64,000 bases of DNA from Channa striata (Eukaryota > Chordata > Actinopteri > Anabantiformes > Channidae), in contig CM065182.1 in the NCBI GenBank assembly GCA_033026295.1, forward strand, positions 15,562,001-15,626,000, read 5' to 3'. The notes below the pieces were generated by a model. The model ran no database searches and had not been told where the DNA came from. It was given only the letters and a program-made list of their open reading frames with translations. The first letter of the stretch is position 1; the number at the start of each line of letters is the position of its first letter. A program made the translations under genes and the position numbers. This document shows positions 37,601 to 48,539 of this stretch, piece by piece.

Positions 37601-40003
37601 AATCAAGGACAGCCGAAGACATCACCTTGTGCTTTATGCTGTTGTGAAATTGAATTGTAAAAGTAATTCACACATCAAGACCAAACTGTAGCGATGCTTA
37701 AGCTTTATTTGTTGGTACCTCTTCTAATTCGTTACCCATCAGTGTATCAGTCCTTGCTGTGTGGGAGTTATCTTGTATAATATATCACTTAAATTAACCA
37801 ATGTTAAACAAAATGTTTCTTGCATTCCTTTCCCTGAAGGTTTTGATATGCCAAGTGACTTGCTACATTGCAGAAGACCAACTTTTTCAATGGACAGAAA
37901 AGGTATGTTGTATACAACAAAATTGCATAGATAGCACTTTCATTAAATTTTTTTGTTATCCAGAGATGCTGAACAGATTTACAACCATTCACAGGTTTGT
38001 CTTCATATGACAGATCCTTTTTATAGAGGAGGTGCACACTTTGAGGTGGCTGTGTTTCGAGAGAGAGACAAAGCATTAGTCTGTTAAGGTAGAAAGTCAC
38101 TATAAAGGAGAGTTTACTTACTACTACATCATACCACACATAGGAAAATTGTCTTGTTCATTGTTGTTAATATCACTATCAGTAATTCAGCAATGATTTG
38201 ACAGTGAAATAGATGAGCAATGATAAACAATCTTTTGTCATCGCACACTAATATGGCAGCAACTCATTACATAAAATAAAGCCAAGCAGACATGGTCAAG
38301 AGGTTCATTAGCCGTTGAGACCAAGGATCAGAGTGGGAAGGAAATGTAATCTGACTTTGATTGTTGAAAAGATAATTAGTGCCTGACTGGCTGGTTTGAA
38401 TATCACAGAAAGTGCTGATCTCTAGGGATTTTCATAGACGATTCTCTAGCATTAAGAGACGATGGTGTGGAAAAATAAGAAACATCAGCAAAAGGCAGGA
38501 GTTACTCAGATAACCAGAAGACAGTATTCTACAGAATTCATACCCCTAAGAATACAAACTATTCTGGTGTACATGAGAGTTGTCCTGGTAGACGAAATAT
38601 ACACCTAATAAAGTGGTCAGGGAGTGTACACCAGTTGTTGGCCCCGTTTTAAACATGATTAGACTAGAAGGATCCGTAACAAACATGCACATGATAAATG
38701 TGATGTTTTCTGTCTCATAGGTTTTCGACTGTCTTCAGCACAGAGAGTTGAAAGTGACTGTGCTGTCAGACAGCTCTGTGGCCGATTACAAGACAGCAGA
38801 CTATCTGAGCGATAGCTCTGTTCCATTCCTGCGATCTTTGCACACCACTAATTACAGTGGTTTGCCCATCTGCCCATCACTAGAGCAACCCAACATAGTT
38901 ACTGGACTTCCAGCTGCAGGTACTAATATTGCACACATTAATTTAGATGTCTCAAACTTGCATTACCTGAACTGTTTTTTTCTCTTTCGCACGTAAAAAA
39001 AAACACAGCTGCATAACTTAACTTTCCGTCGTCTCTCATACTGCTCTGAATGTTTAGTAAAGCAGTTCTTTTTGATATTTGAAGAACAGCAGCTTTATCA
39101 TTGCAGATGAGAAAAAAAACATTCACATTAATCACATAAAACAACTTGTCAATTTTTTAAAACACTGTGCCCCACATCAACATTTTATGGGAGACCTGCA
39201 CTAACCCATTTTTGTTGACTATAAATCTGAGGTTTTGATCCTCTCCTCATCCTGTTAAAGTGTCCTTGAGTGAGACACTGAATCCTAAATTGCACTTGAT
39301 GTGTATGTATGTGTGGGAAACCTCACCTTGCACAAATACGTTTCTCCACTTAGTGACTGTAGTCTTGCATCCTGATTTGGTCATTTTGGTTCTAATGCTC
39401 TGAAAGTCCAAACAAATAGATGTACTGTATAATCAGGATAAATAATGTGAGCATTTATTACTTGGGACTGGCAGGTAACATACTTCATTTCAGACTCACA
39501 TCACTGATTCTGATGGATATGTCTAGTTGTAGGTAACCTTACGTTGTTCTATCCTTGTGCTGTTTCATCAGTACTGAACCACTGCCAGGTCCACCATATC
39601 GCTGCTGTTGTTTACCAGTGCTACAGTGATATCATTGGCCCTGACTCTGTCACCATGGAGACCTATAAGCCTGCACTAACCAAGCTTGGCAAGTCCATAC
39701 AGGTGAGTTGCTTTTCTTTTTAAAGGGCAATTTTTTAAGTCAGTGGCGTGAAACACGAACAGAGTCAGAAAATAAAAGCATTGCAATAAACGATGGTGAA
39801 ATCTGCTGAAGCATGCTCTTGTTTCTATGAACATTACCCAGAATGATCATAGTGATGTGTATGATGTGGCATTAAATCACTCTTGAAACATTACTGAAAT
39901 ACACTGCATCATTTTCTCTCCTCAGTTGGACTCGTCTCCAAGTACTGATGTCTTTCGCAAGTTTGTCAAAACTACAGATATTCAGAGTAATCTTTATATC
40001 TAA
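34637..40003 (+). CDS. psmg1: Proteasome assembly chaperone 1 (PAC1), 279 aa, 7 exons
   Basis: With PSMG2, PAC1 forms a dimer that scaffolds assembly of the 20S proteasome alpha-ring. Exons: 34637-34755, 35921-36024, 36609-36754, 37840-37902, 38721-38919, 39572-39702, 39926-40003 (stop TAA). All boundaries are GT-AG and in phase, giving 279 residues against 288 in human. The N-terminus MATFFGEVLSVYSRA is followed by an acidic patch. Conserved blocks include SDFILAVGDNAA, CYIAEDQLFQWTEKVF, DYKTADYL, LEQPNIVTGLPAAVLNHCQV and SIQLDSSPSTDVFRKF. The C-terminus ends NLYI, i.e. a hydrophobic-Tyr-X (HbYX) tail of the kind that docks into alpha-ring pockets. The start ATG is the first in frame with the conserved N-terminus. 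Introns hold SINE and Tc1-like relics. No damage is seen. Confidence 0.97.
36400..36512 (-). mobile_element. Degenerate tRNA-derived SINE, antisense, in a psmg1 intron
   Basis: The plus strand carries complement-type phrases such as GTTCAGAATACTGACCAAG and GAGAGTTGAACCTCTGACCC followed by a decayed A-box complement. This matches the reversed layout of the fish tRNA-SINE also seen at 33.2 and 39.2 kb. Confidence 0.5.
38230..38630 (+). mobile_element. Internally deleted Tc1/mariner-like element
   Basis: Lies in the psmg1 intron 37903-38720. The left part (ATGGCAGCAACTCATTACAT, CAGACATGGTCAAGAGG, TTTGAATATCACAGAAAGTG, CTGATCTCTAGGGATTTTCA) matches the 5' part of a common fish Tc1-like family. 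The right end ACACCTAATAAAGTGGTC...GTGTAC matches its terminal inverted repeat. Most of the transposase is missing between the two, near 38490-38580. Inactive. Confidence 0.75.
39225..39335 (+). mobile_element. Degenerate fish SINE body
   Basis: Contains AAGTGTCCTTGAGTGAGACACTGAATCC and then AAATTGCACTTGATG-type sequence, the characteristic body that follows the tRNA-like head of fish SINEs. It lies in the psmg1 intron 38920-39571. The tRNA head is mostly lost here. Confidence 0.55.
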
Positions 40004-40057
40004 AAAAATCCAATTTAATTATATTTTCCTGATATACAACATTGTGAATTTTTTTTA

Positions 40058-40063
40058 AATAAA
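40058..40063 (+). terminator. Poly(A) signal of psmg1
   Basis: AATAAA 55 bp after the psmg1 stop codon, giving a very short 3' UTR and leaving about 745 bp to the ccdc15 start. Confidence 0.85.
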
Positions 40064-40439
40064 GATTAAGTGAAAAATGTGTACGTTTGATTGTATTTTT
40101 TTATTGCACATTCACTTGATTTATACAGTACACTTCTCATTTAGTTCCAAAGAATAAAATTAGAATTGGCTTGTACTATTACATGGTCTAATTTATGGTC
40201 CACAAATCTTTGGATGAATCACCTTGATTTTGAGAGGTGGTACAATGGGCCTGTGTCATACTCGTCTCTCCACTGTTTTCAGTGTATAGATGTGTCTTAA
40301 CTTTCTAAACTGCAGTATTGGAAAGACACAAGGACAAATGGAGGGGCCGGGGGGATGGGGTTACTGACTTTGAAACTGATTCCTAACGTCTTGTGACTCC
40401 TGAATGTAATGTGACTTTGACAATCCCTGGACAGGCCGG

Positions 40440-40808
40440 CTACATATTTTGGAAACACCAGCATTACAGTATTCGGCTAGTTTCAGCGTGTTTTACTCAT
40501 TGATGATCGACGCTTCCGGTGCTGCACCTGTTTACTCTGTTTTCGCGATGACTCCGCTTGTCCTCGTGGGGGTGACAACAAATCGTTCGACAAAGGACAA
40601 GACGTAAAAGAAGACGAAGTGAGCGAAAATCAAACATGCAAACCCGTTGGCGTTTACCTCAGACACACTCAGTACTTTAATTGCACGTTAGACAAGCTTA
40701 TGTCTAGAAATTCGACGTACATCAGTGTGTAACTGCAAGAACGAAATACCAAGAGTCTAGTTTTAGCGTGAGTCAGCACTTTACGTTAGCCTGGCAACGA
40801 GGCTAGCC
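40440..40808 (+). promoter_or_regulatory. Likely promoter and 5' UTR of ccdc15
   Basis: The stretch between the psmg1 poly(A) signal and the ccdc15 ATG becomes CpG-richer after about 40500. It includes an ETS-like CTTCCGG at 40513-40519. No TATA box is evident. Position and composition are the only support. Confidence 0.45.
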
Positions 40809-43800
40809 ATGAGTGCTAACGTTAGCAGAGTTAAAGCGTCGGCAAACGAAAGAAACAAGGTTTCAGACAAGCCGAGCAAAGAGTACCGACCTCCCAAAAC
40901 CAACAAGGTGCTGGCCGAGAGGAACCAAGCCGTGGCGGCTGTGGGAGCCTGGGTGGAAGATGGACAAGACTTCGTAGAGCACCCGTCTGTGAGTTCGTCA
41001 TCTAACGCTAAAGTTAGCTAGCTTGGACCGGGTTGCCAGGTGGCAGCAAACCTTGACAGTTCCCAAAGGAAAGATGGGCTAAAGTTCAGTTGGCATGTGT
41101 TTATTCGTCTTGGCTTGAGGCACCGTAGGCCTTGCATGTGTCAGGAATCCGTGCACCTCTCTGATCAGGTGTGTTCTGACTGAACACTAATATTTCAGGT
41201 GTGTTCTGACTGAACACACCTGATCCAGGTGATCAACAGTGGAGGCTAACTGGGAAACGGGCAGGGCTGTTCTCCACCCCCGTCCTACCAGCACAAACCG
41301 AAGATCAGAATTGGATTGTGTTTTTCTGCTCTAGCCAGACGATCATTTAACGATCAGTTGTAGATGACTCCTTCTTAGGGCATTTTGTGTGTATGCACAG
41401 CTCAGCTTTATCACAGTGGTACTTTTCTCAATCACTGTTGCGTCTCATGTGAAAAGTTGGGATATGCCGCTCATTCACCGAATAAATCTATTGTTTCATT
41501 TGTCTATAATTTATAAATATTGAAGTGATTGTCTCTGAACACTTGTGCTAAAGTCATATTTAAAGAGTAGCTGTAACGACATATTTACACTGAGCTTGCA
41601 AAAACGGCATTGACTGTAAGCAGATTGCTCTTTTTAATGGGTAATTTAAATTTAAGTTATTTCTTGGTTGTAGGTTCTTGCTTTGTTGACTGAGGAGCTA
41701 CAGGCAGAAAGGAGAAAGGAGAATGAAGAGAGCCTGAGACGATTTCAAGTTGAAGTGCGCCACCGTGTGGCCCAGCGAGCTCAAACCTTCAAGAAAAGAC
41801 AGCAGCCTCACACTAACCCCGTGGTAACAGAACACCATTTTCACTTATCATTGAAGTGAAAACATGAATAATTCTTTGCATCGTTTGTAGTGTCCAGTTA
41901 ATCAAACAAACCTTTATATTTGGCACAGGCAATTTAAAGACCTTTACAGATGTTTGAGAAGCAGATAAGTAGGCACACTAAAATATATTTTAAAAAAAAG
42001 ATAAAAACAATGTGACTAATGTACACACAAACATAAAAGAGAAAAAAAAGACCACAAAAGACAACTAATATTTCAACAGCTCAAAACTATTGTCCGAATA
42101 CAGATATTATCATCACATTTAAGAAACTATGACAAGCTTTGGCTATTTTGTAAGAAAAGGGCTGTAGTTAATGGATAATCAGAGGTGTTGATTAATTGAA
42201 CAATTGTTTTGACTCATTACTACTTCAGCAAATTAATTTCAGTCATGTTCAACTGATCCCCCTGGTTGCCTATGTTGCTGTTGCTGCACTGATTATAAAA
42301 CGGTGTGTTTTTCCACAGCAGCAGTATGCGGTCTGGACCCAGAATGTTTCTGCTGATGAGAAGCTGATGTCTTCAGGAGGTGCTGCACAAATCAGGGTGA
42401 TGGAAGGGAGCTCTCAGGAGGTGAGGAAGGATTGTGTATTGTCACCCTGGAGCATCGCTAAATATTTGAAGTTCGAGAAAAGCAAGCTTTCGATTTGTTT
42501 ACTCATTTAATTTTTGTCATTTCGAAAACATTAATGATCAGATTTTTCCTTTCCCTCTAATTTTACCTGTAATTTTCCCTATATACACCAATCAGCCACA
42601 ACATTAATACTGGTGGTGTTAATACTGTAATACATGATGTACAAGGCTCAGCATAGCCACTCTGAGCAGTCTGCGACTACACAGCCCCATAGGCAAAAGT
42701 AAAAGTACTTTATTCAGAAACTGTGCATTTTACACAATACTGTTTATAGTTGTTATGACAAATGTGCAGAAATTAATAAAAATAAGTGTGAAAGATCACT
42801 GTTGGCAGAGATGAAGCTGATTTTATCCACTTTATGTGCTGTGCTTAGTTCATCATATACTTTTTTAAAACAAAAACCATCAGGTAGTTTTAATGTTGTG
42901 GCTTGTCAGTAAAAAGCTATTTATAAGCCAAGCTGATAAAGAATTGTTTTTCTCAGTATGGTGTAGAAGAGCTTGTTACGGAGACCTTATGTGTTTCGGT
43001 TTTCTTCAGCACATAGTGTGAGGCCCTGCAGCAAATGTTTTTGTCTTTTGGTTGTATGGTGAATGGTTGTATTTTTCCCTTGTCCGAGTGATAAAACAAT
43101 GTGACAGTGAATAATCTAGGGGATATTTTATTTTGATTTTCCAGTCTAGTGAAGGCATGAGGCAGGTCCGACTCAGACTGGCTGCATGTCGGATGATCCC
43201 GCAAGGGGATGTGATGTCAGATCTTCCTGGAGGCAAATGGAACATCTCTTCATCCAAACATGTGAGCGCCTGTCTCACACACTTGTTCCTCTTTTAAAAA
43301 CACATAGTTCCTGTAATTGTGTGTATTCCTGCACGTTTGGGGTTTAACAAAAATATTTTTATTGGTCCAACAGAAACCTGAAACTCATGTGCTGAGATCA
43401 CAGTATGAGATGGAAGAAGATGACACTGTTCAAGAGGGAGATGGTCACCTCTTTACCAGGCAACATGAATGTCCCCTCATTCAGCAGAAGGTTCATAAAT
43501 ACCCCAAGATGCAGCAGTGACCTCTTTAGACATAGTTCAGTCTGTGTGCCATGTTGATGGCTGTCTGACTTCAGGTTTTCTTTCCATCTCGTTTAGGATG
43601 GATGCCATGTTCACATTTACCAATAGCTTATTAATTATTTTCTCTTTAACAATAAACATATAGACAGTTTTTTTTAAATATATTATTATATAAGATTATT
43701 ATATAAGATTTTAAGTTCAAGATAGCTTTCATTTTCAATTCCCATATGTGCAGCACCAAAATACAATTTCTTTCTTACTGTAGTGTAAAAAAAGAGTCGC

Positions 43801-46800
43801 ATGTAAAGTGTACATCAACAAGTGTAATTATCATCAGCGAGAAGTATAACAGGATGCAATGACCAATAGCAGCAAATACAGTAAGTGAATACAGTAAATG
43901 GTTACAGTAAGGGGCAAGTTTGCCAGTGGGTGTAATGGGTCTTTATGTACACAGAGTCTTATAATGGAGTGAATAATGAAGGGGGAATTACAGTCCATGC
44001 GCAATTGGAATGGGGGGAGCTAGTGGGCAGAGTTCAGCATCCTGACAGCCTGGATGATAAAGCTTTTTGACAGTCTTTTGAAGCAGGCCCTGAGACTCGG
44101 GTACCTTTTCCTTGAAGGCAGGAGGATGAACAAAGATTGCAGGGGGTGTGAGGTGTCACCAGTGATGCTGATGGCTCTATGGGTGAGGTGGGTATGAAAA
44201 TATCCATGAGGGAGGGCAAGGGGGTAGCAGTTATCCTGCTGGCTGCATTCACTGTGCGTTTCAGAGTCTTTCAGCAGCAGGCAGTCAGTTTGCAGAGGAT
44301 GTAGAGATGTGTTGGTGTCTTCTTGGCCACCCACATGGCGTTATTGGTCCAGGAGCGGTCTTCTGAGATGTGGCCTCCTAGGGACTTGGTGCAGCACTAT
44401 TGTTGATCAGTGGAAGATTCTGTGGAAGTCTTCTCCTGAAGTCAACAAAATTCATTTTGGTCTTCACTACACTGAGGAAGAGATTGTTGTTCTTGCATCA
44501 CTAGACCAGTTGGCTCACCTCATTTCTGTAGTTGGCTTCATAGTAGTCTAATTTGCAAACTTATTATTATTTGATTTGTGCTGTAGGTTGGCATTTGCAC
44601 ATATGAATGGTTTTGGGGCTGGATAGAGCAGCAGTAAGGGCATCCTGTATGGACCGGTTTGACCTGTATGCAACCTGAATTGGGTCGTGGCTGGAAGGAA
44701 GGATGGGTAGAGCCAGACACATGGCCTGTTCATCCGGAGGAGGAGTAGACTTCGGTGCCAGTGAATTGTTTTCTGTTCAAAAGGGCAGAAGACGTCATTG
44801 AGGTCCTTTAGCCTCATATGTCTTTGGTTGTAGTTTATAGTCTGTGAGGGTTTGGATCCCCAAACCGGAGAGTGTGTCTGGATTGTTTAATGCTGTATTG
44901 TTGATTAGCTACCCTGACCTGAACAGATGCAAAAACATCTATATTTATTCACTAACATTATTTCCTACTAAGCTTACACCTGACATAGTTCGCACACATC
45001 ATTTAACAAAATTAAACATTTAACAAAATCAAACATTTCAACTTAACTAAATTGAAACTAAACTAAATTTATATTGTATGCACATTGCTGAAGTCAACCA
45101 AAATCATAGTCAATAATGAAGTACTCATAAATCAAAATAGTGAAATCTTTATGACCATGATATGACCCTCAGCAAGTTCCATTACATCAGAGTTTACAGT
45201 TTCATATTTCACTTTACCACATGACCAATGACATAATGGAAATACACAAGGTTAATGATAGATATAACCATATAATTTCCATTTCCCTCTAATGCCTTGA
45301 ATCATCTGCATGTCCTGGCTGTTAATAAAGAACAGTAAAAATAATAGCTCAGATTATACTGGTTTCCCTTATCTACACCATAACCTTGATGCATATTTGT
45401 TCGCAGTATTGAAGCAACATTTCAAACAGTGCAACAGCATGACTTATTGATGTGCATGTGTCGTTGTTTTTGTGCATCAGTGGAGCCCTGTGCTTAAGAA
45501 TTGATCTCTATCAGGCTTTGACAATAGGCCACTTGTGTGTAGAATCAATTCTTGTATGGAATATATCGACATAAAAAAATACAGAATATGACCAGAATTA
45601 CCCTTTAACATTTGCACTTTTTTTTTTTTATGTGTTGAGCTTGAAGACAAATCAGTTCTCTCAGCAGCTTGGTAAATTTATGCTGATTGGGGCTTGTCAT
45701 CAGTCAAAAGTTTTTTTTTTAGACCTGCTTATTCTGTTCTTGTGGTGTATATGTTTCAGATGAGTGGACATATGTTGTTGGAAAAAGACAAAGCGCATCT
45801 TAATTCTGTTTTCAAATCCGGTGTCAGAGTCCCACAGGACCCATGGCCTCTGGCAGACCAGGAGGAGCTGAAAAGACAGGTAGAAATCAGACAGATGCAT
45901 AACCTTTGAGTTGTTTAAACCCTGTTGCACCAAACATTACAGATATCACATGTCTTTCTGCAGCGTCAGTCTCAGTTCCTGATGCATCGCCGCCTCTTCA
46001 TGAACACTGAGAGAGAGCAAGTTAAAGAGAATAATAAGCACAGGAAACATCTGAAGAGGACAGCAAGGTGACAAGACCGCAGTATATTTGCCTGCATCAC
46101 TTCAGCTTTTTGTGTCACTGTATGATTTTAGTAATCCTGTGTCCAAAATTTCTTTGGCGTTTCAAACAATGAACCTGAATATTGAGAGATACCACTTAAG
46201 TGTTTTTATCAACAGGAGCTTGAAATCTCCTTGAATACTTTCAACTGTGGAAGAATTCACAGTGGGGACGTTGTGGGATGATAATATGTTAAAAACAGCT
46301 ATTTATTATTTTGCTGAAAATATAGCCTGATACTTTGTGTTTTTTTCGGTGCTGTCAGCTTTTTCCTTACCAGTGCTCAGCAATATTTTGGCAAAAAGAT
46401 TTGTTCAAAACATCAGCTTTGTTTAGAACAGCCTGAGCATGCAGGTGGACTAAACTATTGGCATATGAATGCAACTTATTGTACATTTCAATCTCAAGCC
46501 TTGATCCCAGTTAGACCCTCAAATGTCTCTTTTAAAGGATCAAAGCAGAGAAAGAACAGATTCGTCTGGAGGAAGAGCAAAAGTTGGAGAGAGTTTGGCA
46601 TCTCAGAGAGGCCAGACAGAAGATGGAGGAGAGAGAACTTCTGATTCTTGAGCGACTGAGGCTTGAAGAGGAAGAGAGAGTTGTGGAGATGCAGAGGAGA
46701 AAAAGAGAGGAGAAGGGCAAAGTAGCTGTGAGGTAATTCAGATCTTTTTACTTAAGGTTTTATAGATGTAGATCTGTTTTCAGGTGTTAAAAGAAATGCT

Positions 46801-47388
46801 GTGGCATTGTGTAGAAAGGGTCTGAAAAACTATAAAACCGCTGTGGCACCGAGCTGGGTGAATACGTCATTTGGACTCAGAACTTAACAATTTAACAACT
46901 AGACCTTCATGTAGGCATTGAAGTCGCAGCTAATGATGGTGCTGTGGTGGACACGAATATATGGAGAAATATTATTTTAATTTTCTGCCTCACCCATAGA
47001 AGCACCTCTCAATATTGCAATCCTCCACCAATATGGTGTAAGTGGTTTTGTGAAACTGATGGTAACTGTTGGCAGGTTCATTGAGGCTTTGAGAGCTCAG
47101 ATGAAGGAACGACTGTCTCATACAAAGTTAGACCTCCCCCCTCTCTGCTGCTGCGCAGCCTCTTTCTGGGACTCCCATCCTGATACCTGCGCTAACAACT
47201 GTGTCTTCCACAATAACCCCAAAGGTACTTACAGCACACACTCCACACACTGCCTCTTTCTCTATACACACCACCACTGAGCTTTAGTGGTAATGTACAT
47301 TGAACCTCCGTTAACAGTCACTTTTATCTTTTCTACAGCATATGCCCAGGCATTACATTCAACAATGTGGAGTTTGGGTTTACGGTAA
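40809..47388 (+). CDS. ccdc15: Coiled-coil domain-containing protein 15, 427 aa, 10 exons
   Basis: Exons: 40809-40988, 41674-41823, 42319-42420, 43145-43261, 43374-43490, 45760-45879, 45964-46067, 46538-46732, 47076-47224, 47339-47388 (stop TAA). All phases agree. The N-terminal block VLAERNQAVAAVGAWVE, the block MHRRLFMNTEREQVKE and the C-terminal block LPPLCCCAASFWDSHPDTC match vertebrate CCDC15. Residues about 290-375 are a charged E/K/R-rich helix predicted to be a coiled coil. The C-terminal Cys/His cluster (C386, C387, C388, H396, C400, C404) resembles a metal site, though none is demonstrated. The protein is much shorter than human CCDC15 (about 950 aa), lacking its long central DQ-type repeats. 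Function is poorly known; human CCDC15 is linked to centrosomes and cilia in the literature. The donor of exon 5 (AAG|GTTCAT) is weak. Confidence 0.94.
41163..41225. repeat. Inverted and direct repeat cluster in ccdc15 intron 1
   Basis: Perfect 14-bp inverted arms at 41163-41176 and 41212-41225, plus a 22-bp direct repeat at 41166-41187 and 41196-41217. It could form a cruciform. Possibly a small duplication or the end of a transposon-derived palindrome. Confidence 0.9.
42584..42910. mobile_element. MITE (non-autonomous Tc1/mariner-type DNA element)
   Basis: The left end, running into CAATCAGCCACAACATTAA (to 42607), is the approximate inverted complement of the right end TTAATGTTGTGGCTTGTCAGT at 42890-42910. 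The interior is about 280 bp and non-coding. The ATCAGCCACAACATTAA terminus is typical of a very common fish MITE family. It lies in ccdc15 intron 3. Confidence 0.85.
43740..44840 (-). mobile_element. CR1/L2-like LINE 3' fragment in a ccdc15 intron
   Basis: The minus strand encodes, near 44180-44030, the C-terminal LINE block SHPLQSLFILLPSRKRYPSL and then FKRLSKSFIIQAVRMLN, matching the end of fish L2/Rex1-type RT proteins. The left flank (43740-44020) looks like the 3' UTR; the right part (44300-44840) is decayed upstream RT sequence with stops. 5'-truncated and inactive, antisense to ccdc15. Confidence 0.8.
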
Positions 47389-47776
47389 AGGAAGCTGATG
47401 AACTGCAATCGCTATGGAAACATGATACTTGCTGTCTGTTGGAAAGAAAATCACAACACTTTGGCAAATGCACTCTTAAGCTGTCAAACCACGTGTTACA
47501 GGACAAGACTGATATCGGTACTCCACTGGCTTTCTAAATGGCTGGACCAACAGGCTCAAAGTTCCACTTGTCCTTTGAAACTTCTCAGTGTCTACTGGAT
47601 GGATTTGGGGGGGGGGATAACATTTCCTGGTTTATTGAATATATTTATTTATTTTTACAACTTTGTACTACTTTGTTTTGTATATTAATTGATAATTAGG
47701 TAATTGTTTATTAGCAAACTTTCTGCGTGTAATAATTGTAGTGAGTTTACCTGATTAGTAAAGCATAACCAGAGTC

Positions 47777-47854
47777 AATAAATTGGTATTTTGGAGGGGT
47801 CACAATTTGCTTTGTGGAATTTGTTAGAAACTGCTGTACTTTAATAATAATAAA
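47777..47854 (+). terminator. Poly(A) signals of ccdc15
   Basis: Two AATAAA hexamers at 47777-47782 and 47849-47854, about 0.4 kb after the stop codon. Either would end the transcript before the slc37a2 promoter. Confidence 0.7.
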
Positions 47855-48539
47855 AAACTACTCTACTTTTTGTTTTTAACTAAACATCACTGTTCTATCC
47901 AAATGTTACACATGATATCATGACAAATTATAGTTTTTTCACTGCTCTGTCATACAGTAATGTCGTCCTGCCCTGACACATATTATTTATTTTAAAATGG
48001 ACATTGTTTAGTAATTTAGATTGAGTAAAACATGCAGATTGTTTAAAAATGAGAATCTCTAATTGCAGATGATGGAATCTGTTAAAGATTAGCTAGCTGC
48101 ATGTTTATGGATCAGTAATAACGATCCAGTGATGCACTCGTAAAATGCAGACAGAAATTGTCCCGACAGTGGAGTATTTTTACTTTTCGTACTTTAATTA
48201 CTTATTTATATTATATAAATATAGCTTATAGATAGCTCAGTAAAAAATAATTTATGTATCATACAGTTTATAATAGCATAGTCCAAGTAGTAGTAAGTGT
48301 GTATACACACGGCCACTAATCATCACTCAATATCAGTAATAATTTTATTCTCCCCAAACGGCAAAAAGCAGATGTACATTAAGAAGACGAAGTACACGGA
48401 GGAGAAAACTGAAAACTTCCGAGTTGTAAAGACAGTTTGAATGTGTAATTCAAGAAGCTCTCATACAAATGTCCTTACTGGATCTGCTTCCTTTATCTCA
48501 CAAAGTTAATTATTTTGCGATTGAGGCTGCGAGTCTTTA

